From assembly GCA_026315105.1 (NCBI GenBank), contig CM048750.1, positions 162,592,549 through 162,656,548 of the forward strand: DNA of 64,000 nucleotides. Reading direction: 5' to 3'. Source of the stretch: Locusta migratoria (Eukaryota > Arthropoda > Insecta > Orthoptera > Acrididae). Shown here piece by piece: positions 29,878 through 39,986 of the stretch. Under the pieces are notes generated by a model. That model did not search any database and was not told the origin of the DNA. It saw nothing but the letters and a program-made list of their open reading frames with translations. The position numbers and the translations under genes were made by a program. The first letter of the stretch is position 1. The number at the start of each line of letters is the position of its first letter.

Positions 29878-30574
29878 ACAGGCCACTACCATTGACATTT
29901 CTCTATCCTGATAATGTCATGTTGGCTGCAGAGAACAAGTAAGATCTCTAGCGCCAAATACAAGAATGAAACGACCGAACTGCGCAGTATGGCCTGCGGC
30001 TCAACAAGAAGAAAACTGAGTACATGACTTCAGTCCCAAGAGAAGCTGGGACCATTAACGTTGGTGGAGAAGATCTATCGGGAGTAACCGAAGTATCTCG
30101 GTTCTATAATCAGTGGTGACGTCCAACTCGCAGACGAGGTCAGTGCAAGGACTCAGGAAGACTGGATGAAGTATCGAATGACAATACGAATGACCTGCGA
30201 TCTTCGGATGAAGGATCACCTGAAGTCAAAGATCTACCGGATTGTCATCCGCCCTGTCGCTCTCTGTGGTACCAAGTGCTGGCCAGCTATGAAAGAGACA
30301 CAACGACGATGGGGTTCATGGAGACGAAGATGCGGAGATGGACAGGTGGCGTCACTCGACTGGATCACGTTTCAAATGACATTATCAGGAAACTTTTGGA
30401 ATTGCACCCATCCAAAAGAAATGCGGGAAAGTCATATGCGATGATACGGACATGTACTGCGTGCAGGTGACAGGGCAGTACCTGCACAATGACCTGAAAG
30501 CTGTAAACCTACAGACATGACCTTTGATCGAATAAAATTGGCAGGCAGGACAAACCATAAAGGAAAAGAAGAAG

Positions 30575-31320
30575 AACAGCCGAAACATGCTATGGTATAT
30601 GGACTGCTACACTTATTCACATGATACACGATGAGTCTTGGGGAGACAAGAGAAGCGAGCGGTACGTTTGCACAACAATCAGGCTGTTGATACTGCAGTC
30701 CTGTTTACTGTTATGGCTAAAATGTCTTTCGCGACAGCACAGTCGTCATAGCAAGTAAATCGAGAATAAGTTCCCAAGCTTTCGATTAAATCCATCGTCA
30801 TCGTCGTCAGGGGCGAAGACTGAAGGTCGAGCAGTGCCAGGCTCCGTCTTTTATAAGCAGAGAACGGCTTGTGACACCACCGTCTAGATACAAGGCCTCA
30901 CAACAAGTCCGTGTCACGTCACACCGATAGGCTGCCATCGCAAACTGAGCAGCCAGTGAGCTTGCTATGGCGACCTATCGATGTGCTGTGACACGGGCTT
31001 GTAAGGCCTTGTACCTAGACAGTGTTGGATCTATCCAGCGTTTCTTGCAGCGCCATCCATCACATCAAACGGTAAATACGAGAAGTTTTGGAGGTCTACG
31101 TTTACATCCTTTCTTTATCAACCGCACGCTTCCATACGTTTCTGAGTGCGTAACCTGTGTATCTGTTGAAATGGCTTTCACAGTCTAATTTCAATCGCTT
31201 CTTTGATCACAGAGTCCCAATAGTTCGATGCAAATGTTCTCGTTTCATCAAACAGATTCTTGTGTTTATTTAACAAGTTGTGTTCAGCGACTACAGATTT
31301 TTCCATATATCTGTATTTAA
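30575..31320 (-). mobile_element. Penelope-like element, 3' remnant
   Basis: On the minus strand 31315-31180 reads EKSVVAEHNLLNKHKNLF and NYWDSVIKEAIEIRL, the end of the Penelope ORF after the GIY-YIG core (compare KSAVAEHCLDTGH and SNYWDCVTKEAIEI at 36176-36866). Non-coding sequence follows with TATAAAAGACGG and a hammerhead-like motif near 30780-30810, as in the terminal repeats of Penelope elements. It contains a long imperfect inverted repeat (30884-31024). The RT part is absent. Confidence 0.78.
30884..31024. repeat. Imperfect inverted repeat, arms of about 65 bp
   Basis: GTCTAGATACAAGGCC...CGTGTCACGTCACACCGATAGG...GCCATCGCAAACTG on the left is mirrored by CAGCCAGTGAGCTTGCTATGGCGACCTATCGATG...TGACACGGGCTTG...AAGGCCTTGTACCTAGAC on the right, with about 12 nt between the arms. 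It lies in the non-coding tail of the Penelope remnant. Confidence 0.82.
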
Positions 31321-31900
31321 CCCTTTAATTTGAAACTATAAAAACTTCTACGATTAATGTATATACTGAAAAAATATTGAAACAAAAATTCCTTAAAATT
31401 ATTATGGACTATAAGCAACAAAAAGTTCATAGCTGGTCAGCTATACAGTGCTTCCATTATGTACCCGATGCAGTAAATGACACTATTATGCCTCTCATCT
31501 TTCCACAAAGTAACTCATAATGCAACAGTAGTATGTGACTTATTACTTTTACATGCAAAGGAGGAATACTAAAGTAAACAAACGCACGTGTTACGAGTAA
31601 CTCAATGCAGCTAAATGTCGAATTGATTCAGTATCCCGCTGCAATTTATAATTTCTAGGAGGAGCTACCTGCATGTGTAACACTATGCAAAGAAGCAGCT
31701 ACAAATGAATTTGTGGTAAAATGTTGATTAAAATATTTATCAGTTTGAGAGATAGTCTAGATACCTCACGGTCTGTTCTCTCGGATGCGGGAATACAGTA
31801 TTCAGGCTGCGAGCATTACAGCATAAATAGGCTGTGGTAATAGGAAAGAGACAGCGTGGCGAATGGAGATTTGTGTGTGGCGGGAGACGTGCAGGAAAGT
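31321..31900. other. No gene seen
   Basis: AT-rich, no frame of note, no repeat recognised. Confidence 0.45.
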
Positions 31901-31904
31901 CCCC

Positions 31905-32020
31905 TCTGCAGTCGGACTGGTCACTGTATCCTCGGTGGCGGAGTGGTCAGCGCGTCTGGCTAGTAAGAAGGAGATCCAGGGCTAGAATCCCGACCAGGCA
32001 CTTTGGTATTCCATTTAAAC
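31905..32020 (+). mobile_element. tRNA-like SINE (family G)
   Basis: CTCGGTGGCGGAGTGGTCAGCG is a Leu/Ser-type A-box region, TAGTAAGAAGGAGATCC is in anticodon-loop position, and GGGCTAGAATCCCGACC is a degenerate B-box. The core AGTAAG(A/C)AGGAG(A/G)TCC is shared with the inverted pair at 49753-50270. There is no acceptor stem, so it is not a tRNA gene. Confidence 0.65.
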
Positions 32021-32129
32021 CTAGTACAGTGAAGCCATAACTCATCGCAAATTGCGATTTATTTCATTCATTGAACGCTGTAACCTCGTCAAAAAATTAT
32101 ATAAATAGAACATTTGTTCTCTTCTTGTA

Positions 32130-32352
32130 TGAAGTAATTGGGCCGGCCGCGGTGGCCGAGGGGACTGAGGCGCTCCAGTCACGGTCTGCACGGCCACTAC
32201 GTTCGGCGGTTCGAATCCCCCGTCGGGCTTGGATATTTTTGCCGTCCTTAGTCTTAGTTAGATCATAAGTAGTTTGCAAGTTTAGGGACTGATGACCCCG
32301 TAGTTAAGTCCCATAAGCTCTACAAACATTTGAACATTTTTGAAGTAATTGG
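32130..32352 (+). mobile_element. tRNA-derived SINE (family A), full copy with 12-bp target duplication
   Basis: The duplication TGAAGTAATTGG lies at 32130-32141 and 32341-32352. The element starts GGCCGGCCGCGGTGGCCGAG, has B-box GCGGTTCGAATCCCCC near 32205, and ends GTCCCATAAGCTCTACAAAC. It is the same family and length (about 199 bp) as the copies at 15832-16028 and 46339-46534. Confidence 0.95.
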
Positions 32353-32474
32353 CGTGGGGAATCAACCCTTTTGTGGTCTCGTTTGGCTTTTTTTCTGTTT
32401 TGGACAGGGTGGAAGCTGGTAGCAGACGCCGATAAGACTCGATGGGCGAAGTAGGCTGATCTGTATGCTGGAAC

Positions 32475-32965
32475 AAGTGTGTCAGCGATCTGCAGTCCGG
32501 CCTGTCACGGGGCGGGTGGCGGTCGCGTGGTGCTATCGACCCCTCGGCTATCGATGGTGGCGGAAGGGTTGCTTGCGGTAAATCAGGCGCACAAAGGCGG
32601 CATCAATGGCGGGCGCACAATGGCCGCCACCCGCCACCTGCCACGCCGCCGCGGTCCATCACCGGCCTTCTTTCAGCGTCTTCTCACTGGGCCGCCGCTC
32701 TCTACAAAACCACTAAAACTCGGAGACACACCCCCGGCCCTGTCCTCGGCCCACAATGGGCGCCACCCCTTTCCTGTACTCGGCAAGAACTCGCAGCCTC
32801 TAGGTCTGGTAATGAAGTGCCGGATGCGGCCCGCGCAAAGTTTTCTCCGGGGAGGGCGGGCGCCAAAATAGAATCGGCGGCGAGCACTCGCATCTCCGCC
32901 CACGCATCTGATAAATCAGTCGATTCCAATGGGAGGGTCTTTACCCATTCGGTAGGAGCAAGGGG
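32475..32965. other. GC-rich island
   Basis: About 490 bp of high-GC, CpG-containing, non-repetitive-looking sequence with GGCGGCATCAATGG and ACAATGGCCGCC motifs. Open frames up to 130 codons exist on both strands and have no domain features. A Helitron begins directly to the right. A regulatory island or relic CpG island is possible. Confidence 0.45.
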
Positions 32966-32974
32966 AAAGCATAA

Positions 32975-33947
32975 TCTATATCTATAAATGTGAATGTCTG
33001 TTCGGTATACGCTTATCACGTCCGAACGACAAGACGCAGAGACTTAAATATTTCTACAGTTACTAAGTTATACCTGAGGAAGGTTTTAGGCACGGTTTTA
33101 TAGTGATGTGATAGATATTTAGTAATTTGAAAAATATATCGCGAAATGCGGAACAATAATTAGTGTTTGAAAATTATTTTTACTCTTTGAAAACGGTTTT
33201 ATTGGTTACATTGTTGCTTGAGGGTTGATAATGATAATAGGGTGGAGTATATTGGGATGGAAAGTTATCGGTGTATATAATATTCTACGTGTGTGTGTGT
33301 GTGTTAATATTTCGCCCTGCAGCGAAAACTACAGTGCGAAAACGAATGGTCTGTGTGTAATTGTTGTCCGAAGTCTCCCTTTGTACACCCTTTGTTCAAT
33401 GCCGATAGCTGTAAGGGGGTGGAAGATATGGTGGTTGAAAGTCTTCAAATTATAAAAAAATTCGGACTGAAGGCCAGCGATGACGTTTGCGACTCTGCAG
33501 CAAGGAGGTTTACATACAGCAAAACGTGCTGCCACAGACATATCTACGCGTGCTACAATGTCTTTAGCTCTTTCTCTGTAAGGATAAGCATACGAATAGG
33601 GAAGTATAAGAATAAATAAATAAAGCTATAAAAAAGAAATTTCTTGTAATACATCTCGTAAAAAAATCGATTTGACGCTTCGCACATTACATCAAGTGAT
33701 CGATCTGTGATATTATTACAATCATTATTGTTGAATTTCCTGATTGGATTCTTCGAAACGAGTGCATTTTACGTGTGATTTGATCTACACCACTTACTTT
33801 CCTGATAAACGGAAAGTACATAGACTTCTGCAATCTCACAGGAATATTTTTCAGTTCCTTCAAAACCAGTTTCGTAGCACACTACTAAAAGATAGCTTAT
33901 CTATCATAATCAACCAACACGCGAGCGGAGCCGCGGGTTTAAGCTAG
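32975..33947 (+). mobile_element. Non-autonomous Helitron, complete ends
   Basis: Starts A|TCTATATCTATAAATGTG (32975) and ends GCGAGCGGAGCCGCGGG with TTTAAGCTAG|T at 33947, so both the TC start and the hairpin plus CTAG end are present. It matches the nested copy at 25616-26438 across most of its length and has about 125 extra bp near 33787-33912. Several frames under 90 codons are shadows. It depends on an autonomous Helitron helicase. Confidence 0.93.
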
Positions 33948-33959
33948 TATGAAACAAAC

Positions 33960-33962
<3 letters not shown>

Positions 33963-34008
<46 letters not shown>
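33963..34008. repeat. Homopolymer A run of about 46 bases
   Basis: A single uninterrupted A tract about 15 bp after the Helitron end. It could be a poly(A) tail of a vanished retroelement or retrocopy, or simple-repeat growth. No retrocopy was seen to its left. Confidence 0.97.
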
Positions 34009-34010
<2 letters not shown>

Positions 34011-34144
34011 AATTAAAAAATTGCGATGTTGGCATCACAACAGCAACACACTGTACCGACTCAGCCACTTCCAAAACAAAGAAATACGTCTGTCTGACCG
34101 GGATAAACGTAAATTATGTATAGTGCTTCAGCGACGTTCAAGTT

Positions 34145-35275
34145 TGTACTGAGTATTGCAGAATGAACAATCAGCGCTACACGAAGTGATGGGTGCTATC
34201 GACAAGAGTCCGCAAATCGATTCCGTATTTCTTGATTTCCAGAAGGCTTTTGACACTGTACCTCACAAACGGCTTTTAATCAAATTGCGTGGTTATGGTA
34301 TTTCGTCCCAAATTTGCGATTGGATAAGGGATTTCGTGTCAGAGTAATCGATGGTAAGGCATCGGCAAAAACAAAGGTGATATCCGGCGTTCCGCAGGGT
34401 AGTGTCATTGTTATTGGTCCTCTGCTGTTCCTTATTTACATAAACGATTTAGGAGAAAATCTGAGTAGCTCTCTTAGGTTGTTTGCAGATGAGGCCGTCA
34501 TTTACCGTCTAGTAAAATCGTCTGAAGATGAAAACCAACTGCAGAACGATCTGAGTAAGATATCAGTATGGTGTAAAAATTGGCAGTTGACTCTAAATAA
34601 TGAGAAGTGTGAAGTCGTCCACATGAGTACGAAAAGAAATCCGTTAAACTTTGTTGACGAGATAAATCAATCAAAAGTGAAGGCCGTAAACTCCACAAAA
34701 TACTTAGGAATTACTATTAGTTCAGACTTAAACTGGAAAGAACACAAAGATAATGTCGTGGGAAAGGCGAACCAGAGACTGCGTTTTATTGGGAGACCCC
34801 TTAAAACATGCAACAGAACTACAAAAGAAACTGCATACACTACGCTCGTCCGTCCGTTTTTGGAGTATTGCTGCCCAGTGTGGGATCCTTATCAGGTGGG
34901 TTTGACGGAGGACATCGAAAGAGTCCAAAGAAGGGGAGCTCGTTTCGTATTGTCACGATACAGGGGAGACAGCGTTATGGAAATTATACAGGATCTGGGA
35001 TAGGAATCATTACAACAACGGCGGTTGTCGCTGCGGCGTGGGCTACTTACGAAACTCTAATCGCCAACATTCTCCTTCGAATGCGAAAATATATTATTGA
35101 TTCCCCCTTGCATAGGTAGAAATTATCATCAGAATAAAATACGAGAAATAGAGCTCGAACTGAGAGTTCAGGTGTTCTTTCTTCCTGCGCGCTATTTTCG
35201 AGAATGGAATGGGAGATAAATAATGCCAGGCACTTAAATGTGATTTGCAGAGTATCCCATGTAGATGTAGAATAA
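34145..35275 (+). mobile_element. CR1-like LINE fragment, RT to 3' end
   Basis: Frames at 34156-34347 (VMGAIDKSPQIDSVFLDFQKAFDTVPHKRLL) and 34314-35003 carry most of the RT: SGVPQGSV, FLIYINDLGENL, KISVWCKNWQLTLNNEKCE, KYLGITISSDLNWKEH and VQRRGARFVLSR. The catalytic box reads FADE instead of FADD, so the second metal-binding aspartate is lost. A three-codon insertion lies in SVIVIGPLLF. The 3' end has GCCAGGCACTTAAATG and TGTAGATGTAG. It is 5'-truncated. Confidence 0.92.
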
Positions 35276-36095
35276 ATTGGTGCTCCATGATGTGAGTGAA
35301 AAGCCAAGATGAAATTTCCATAAATAACAAATCATGACTTTACATATTTTGCTCTCGAACTGGTTTTGTATTTCAAACAATACGTATCATCCCAGACTAC
35401 AATTATGGTTGTACATTTGTAACTTTCTAACCCTCATTTATTGGGCCAAATTCCATACGTTCGCTCAAATATAATAGGAGAGAAGTAATAGATTAAGTAA
35501 GAGATAGGGACAGACGGCAGATAGTACAGTATGTCATGGAAATTCCGACATAAGAGTGTGTCTAAAATCTGATTTGTGAAAACCGAACTTCTCAAAGCGT
35601 ACTGAGCAACCTTCAAACTTACGGTTACGCAGCCGGGTAATGGAATCAACGCAGATCCATATGTGTAAGTTTCTCGTATAATCTGATTGGCTGACACACA
35701 TCAAACTTTCTAATTTCATTTATTAATATTAAAGATCCTAAAATTCAAGTTTTAATTACCATTAATATTATTAACGCATCATTAACTAGTTTTCTTACAG
35801 TTATTTGAAATGTTTCTTTGTTTACAAAATAAGATAAAAAAGACAGATGAAGTGCTCTTGTAAGTTCTTTTGGTGACAAAATGTGCAGCCAAGACGGAGT
35901 GATTAGCCCAGATGTTCCAGATTTTGTTACTTCTCGTTTAAAAGATCGATCAAATGTTGAAACATTGATTTTACACGAATTACACCCTTATTCTCGGCAT
36001 AATAAGCCGTTCTTCTGGAACGAAGTAAAATAAAAACACTAATGTTACATGTTAGATATGATATTTTAATTGTAAATCCATCCATATGTTTCTAA
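35276..36095. other. No gene seen
   Basis: Mostly AT-rich. Frames up to 87 codons on the minus strand show no domain. No repeat assigned. Confidence 0.4.
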
Positions 36096-36175
36096 ATGTT
36101 AAAATGTTTGTAAAGCTTATGGGACTTAACTACGGGGTTATCAGTCCATAATCTTACAAACTACTTATCTTCGAA
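36096..36175 (-). mobile_element. SINE family A, 3' fragment
   Basis: TTTGTAAAGCTTATGGGACTTAACTACGGGGTTATCAG matches the 3' body of the full SINE-A copies. The tRNA-like head is missing and the sequence diverges after ACAAACTACTTAT. Confidence 0.85.
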
Positions 36176-36866
36176 AAACTTACTGGTATGCTGCCAGGTA
36201 CCAAAATCGACGACGGCCAATATTTCAGCAGGAGACCACCCTGCCATTTTGAAGGCGAAACTGCAGTAAGAAAGCAATGTGCAACGATCTTTAAAACCTC
36301 TGTTTTCAATGAGTAAACAGGAAAGACACCACACACCGAGCAAGCAAGCACACAGCGCCGACACGACGAAAGATGAAACCGGTCAGAATATCGATAATAA
36401 ACATCAGTTATCGACAGATGAGGTCGGATTAGTTTTCTCCCTCTGTTTTCTTACAAGTGAGAGAGCAGGATCCCAAGCGGAATTTAAGCAGAAGCCTCCA
36501 TCCCTATTCATGTTGTCACCTAATTTTATTTCAATCGCTTCCTTGGTAACACAGTCCCAGTAGTTGGAAGTGCATGCCAGAATTTCAGTTTGTCATATTC
36601 CATAGGGTGACCTGTGTCAAGACAGTGTTCGGCCACAGCAGATTTGTTTGGCTGTTGTAAACGTGTGTGATGTTTATGCTCAATACAACGGTCCTCAACA
36701 GCCCTAATCGTTTGACCAACATATGACATGCCACAGCTACATGGGATACGGTAGACACCTGCCTTACGCAAACCGAGTTCATCCTTAATGGAACTCAACA
36801 ATGCAATCCACATTAAGAACTCTGTGGATTTCCTACGTCGATTGGGGGTTTGCACTTGGCTGACTC
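36176..36866 (-). pseudogene. Penelope-like element: GIY-YIG endonuclease end
   Basis: The minus-strand frame 36855-36526 encodes LGLRKAGVYRIPCSCGMSYVGQTIRAVEDR.IEHK, the GIY-YIG nuclease core (GVY at residues 33-35, YVG at 45-47, conserved R and E after it). SAVAEHCLDTGH follows, then, in another frame to about 36430, SNYWDCVTKEAIEIKL and WDPAL. This nuclease nicks target DNA for Penelope retrotransposition. The RT is not joined to it: an oppositely oriented Penelope RT piece lies directly to the right. The 3' non-coding part reaches about 36176. Confidence 0.88.
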
Positions 36867-36884
36867 GGATATTTTAGTTAGTTT

Positions 36885-37315
36885 TGATGTGGTTTTTCTT
36901 TTCAGTCGCGGTCCTCTGATTCGTTGCAGTTAATTGAGACGAAGTTTGGTACTGATTTAACGAATTTATTTCGACATGTTTTGACTTCCACCTACGTTTT
37001 ATTCAATGACGAGTACTACGAGCAGACAGATGGAGTTGCGATCGGATACGTTGGGACATTCGGTTTATAGGAAGCCAACACATACAGATTTGTATTTGCA
37101 AGCTGATAGTTGTCACCACCCAGCTCATGGTGAAGGGGTTCTTCGAACCTTAGTACATAGGGCTCATTCCTGACCCAGAAAGTTTGCCCGCTGAGCTGTC
37201 TCATCTGGAGGTAACATTTCGACAGAATTACTATGGTGAAGAGCTCGTTAAAAGAGCGTTGCGCTATCGACCGTATGTGCAACGGGCTAGTGATAACACT
37301 GAGTCGACACCGACG
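36885..37315 (+). pseudogene. Penelope-like element: RT remnant with internal deletion
   Basis: Reads RSSDSLQLIETKFGTDLTNLFRHVLTSTYVLFNDEYYEQTDGVAIG and then jumps to LGHSVYRKPTHTDLYLQ, ADSCHHPAHGEGVLRTLVHRAHS and, after frameshifts, LRYRPYVQR. This corresponds to RT palm sequence before the catalytic box followed by the region after it. The part that would hold YADD is deleted at about 37045. The strand is opposite to the GIY-YIG piece. Confidence 0.85.
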
Positions 37316-37317
37316 TC

Positions 37318-37572
37318 AGTTACGAAACTCCAGTCGCCAACATTCTCCTCCGAATGCGAAAATATATTGTTGACTCCCACTTACTTAGCTAGAAATGATC
37401 ACCAGAATAAAATACGAGAAATCAGAGCTCGAACAGAGAGATTCAGGTGTTCTTAGTTCTCGTGCGCTATTCGAGAATGAAATGGGAGATAGATAGTATA
37501 ATTGTGGTTCGATGAACCCTCTGCCAGGCACTTAAATCTGATTTGCAGAGCATCCCATTTAGATATAGATCA
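37318..37572 (+). mobile_element. CR1-like LINE, 3' terminal fragment
   Basis: The frame 37184-37456 ends in TKLQSPTFSSECENILLTPTYLARNDHQNKIREIRARTERFRC, the last coding part of the CR1 ORF2. The 3' block TGCCAGGCACTTAAATCTG and TAGATATAGAT follow. It is a 5'-truncated copy joined to the Penelope RT remnant. Confidence 0.88.
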
Positions 37573-38263
37573 GGTGAATTTTATAGCCAATAATTTTGAC
37601 CGCATATACGGAAAATGCAGGAGCTGTAGATCCCAATGAGAGATTTGATTTTTCATGAGGATGCAGAGTCAGGAAGTACCGTTTACGCTCAATGCATTCT
37701 GAAAAAGTACTTTAGACGCTAAATTGCTTACGCTTTTCCATAATTATTTAGCGTGCAGGCGAATGCAATACGGTGTCGTCAGGTCGTTGCGAGGCTCCAC
37801 GCAGCCGCCGGCAGCGGTGGGACGGAGTCGTGGAAGGCGGCGCGCGCTTCTTGGGCAACTTGGCGCCCCGCCTGAGGACACGGAGGGGCGCAACTCCGTA
37901 ATGAAGAGCAGGTGCCGCCGAGGCGCCCGAGGCTCCACTCCACCCGCAACTTGCAAATGTCTCCCCAAACGAAAAACGCCGCTCTTCTTCTCTCCCCTTA
38001 GCAACAGACTGATGTTGCGCACTGGATTTCCAAACCCTGCCTGCATCTGGATGGAACAACAGCCAATACTCAGTTTTCTATCCTCCCTACCTTTTTTTCT
38101 TTGCACTCTGCCCCATTGTTCGTCTCCTTCCTCCATTCCTTTACTCCCACAATCCACCTATATCTTGAGCTTCCTATTGGTTTCTTGTACTCCATTTTTA
38201 CCTCACAGAGTTTGCTATTGATATATTGCAGTCCTCGATTCTCTTGGCATATCAGTGTCGTGT
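37573..38263. other. No gene seen; GC-rich stretch inside
   Basis: 37790-37960 is GC-rich with CpG, and frames on both strands (up to 165 codons) show no domain and overlap each other. The flanks are AT-rich and pyrimidine-rich. Nothing recognised. Confidence 0.4.
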
Positions 38264-39645
38264 GTGTATTCCAAGAGCTTTCCAAACTGGGTGTCGCGAC
38301 ACCCTGGGGTGTCGCGTAGTAGTATCAAGGGTGTCGTGAGACTAGCAAATTTACTCTAAACAAAAAAACTTGGCATAAAATAACATAAAATATCCTTCTC
38401 TTCATACTATCCTGAAGACTCGCCTGCAGCTAATCATCCTTCTCTTCATTCAGTGCACCACAGATCACGTATTAAAGGAATGATCGGTGCACATTAATTG
38501 CGTGCTAAGCCGCTAGGCGACAGCTGTGCTTCAGCAGCAGTAGACACTCAGGGTTCGTTCAAGCAGCTGCCAGTTGCCAGATTCCAGCAAACTGCGCCTG
38601 TGTCTGCGTGCGCAGTTTGCTGGAACAGGCAGCTGCTTGAACGAACCTTCACTGTAGTCTGCATTCCTTCTCATAAAGCTGCACCTGAGTTTTTTTAATG
38701 GAGTTATCAAAGCCAGGTCAACCTCCGTAACGTTTCTTACAATTAAATGTCAATCAATGACACAGTGGCTGTAGCTGTCACAGATTGTAAAAGCAGTCAT
38801 AGTTGTCCACTGACTAAAGCTACTCAGTAGCGATGTTTAGTATGGAGTATGGCCGGGTGATTAACGAAGAGTAGTATTTTAGAAGCAGTGATCGTTGTTT
38901 CGGACCCTGGTATGCGTTAATATTTTTTTCTCCTAGTTTCCTGTATGCAACAGATTCTGGGACCAGAAATGACATTCACAATCTTACTTGTAACAAATAT
39001 TTATCCATTTTTTCCGAATATGTCGGGACTTCAGAGTTCGTGGTGAAGCAAGAACCTAACAATAGAACTTAAATAATAATTCATCAGCTGTCATAAATAC
39101 ACCCTCTTTATTTCTGAAAATAATGTGAGTATATTGAACTGAAAGGGGACAGCCACTGAGCTGTCTAAATCAGAAATTCGAGCAGCTAGTTTCCAGATGC
39201 CGTTTCCAATCGATCCAGGAAAACCGCATCTGGCCCTGACATGTATACACAACATCGAAAAACGGTTTCCGAAATTCAGTTTTCGTCTCTTGGAAGTTGG
39301 GTCGCATGCAGAAGAAGCAAGTATTACTGTGTGCGTTAGGCATTGTTGTCTGCAGTGTTACTCTGTTGCACATCTCCGTAGTTCCTAATGTTTCCTTTTC
39401 TTGCGATGAGTGTACGTAATTGCTAGAGTCAGGATCAACATTAAACATGTCAATGCGAAGATTTCAGTTTCGTTGGCAAAGTACATTTAAGCGATACTTT
39501 ATTTCCGTCCGCTCCCGCCCCCCTCTGCTAGAAACATCTAAATTCTACCATATGTATTTATATTAGTGAAAAGGGTATCGCGCAAAACTGTAAGTTATAA
39601 ATGGGTGTCGTCATGAAAGAAAGTTTGGAAAGCACTGGTGTATTC
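38264..39645. mobile_element. hAT-like DNA element with 8-bp target duplication
   Basis: The duplication GTGTATTC lies at 38264-38271 and 39638-39645. The element (38272-39637, 1,366 bp) starts CAAGAGCTTTCCAAACTGGG and ends AGTTTGGAAAGCACTG, inverted repeats of about 16 bp with small differences. GGGTGTCGCGACACCC lies just inside the left end. The TIR type and 8-bp duplication fit hAT. I could not identify a transposase domain: interior frames under 93 codons are unconvincing, so it is non-autonomous or very decayed. The full-length CR1 element begins a few bases to the right. Confidence 0.88.
38537..38670. repeat. Long hairpin with a short loop
   Basis: The left arm (38537-38597) contains GGTTCGTTCAAGCAGCTGCC and ATTCCAGCAAACTGCGC. 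The right arm (38610-38670) contains the inverted copies GCGCAGTTTGCTGGAA and GGCAGCTGCTTGAACGAACC. About 12 nt separate the arms, and a 9-nt bulge is on the left arm only. A TTTTTTT run follows at about 38690. The hairpin lies inside the hAT-like element. It could be a small nested MITE or a small-RNA hairpin precursor. Confidence 0.88.
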
Positions 39646-39986
39646 TCTCAGTTGCTCAGTGACCGGCGGCCAGTGCACACGTGACCAGCAGCAGCTCTAC
39701 ATTGTACGGTAACCGTGTTCTTAATAGAAGCGACTTATTTACATTTCGTGTGTACTTTCTCTTGTAGCTCTTTATACTTTAGTGTGCTCGCGTGTTTGTT
39801 TATTAAGAATCGCGTTTATTTGTCAGCTCAGTTACTGAATTTTTTATTTATTAGCTCGCGTATATATTTTTCAGATTCGCCGTTAATAAACAGTTCAGCG
39901 TTAGGTCTATACTTTACAAAGCTCACTGTTTATCAAACTACTGAGTCCTCTGACGTACTTACTTGGAAGAAACAAAGGATTTTAGA

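Larger units (their letters stand above)
27246..30565 (+). mobile_element. LINE with a tandemly triplicated internal segment
   Basis: A segment starting TTCCAAAGTGTGTCTC begins at 27246, 28109 and 28654. Net of later insertions the units are about 545-565 bp long. Each encodes a non-LTR RT piece: VCSSGCRSI-like, then in another frame GVLQGSALSPLLF.FVMDTVTSDLHRP, then the damaged catalytic region (YPDVMLAAE), then EYMT.DP.EAGTINVGGEDLSG. From 30082 the single-copy 3' part continues: ISGDVQLADEVSARTQ, RMKDHLKSKIYRIVIRPVALCGTKCW and GVTRLDHVSNDIIRKLL. A hAT MITE sits in unit 1 and an RTE copy in unit 3. It is dead throughout. RTE-like by its C-terminal pattern. Confidence 0.88.

Noticed and set aside
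32479..32871. 130-codon frame in the GC-rich island
   Set aside because: No domain, no splice context, and similar-length frames run in other phases.
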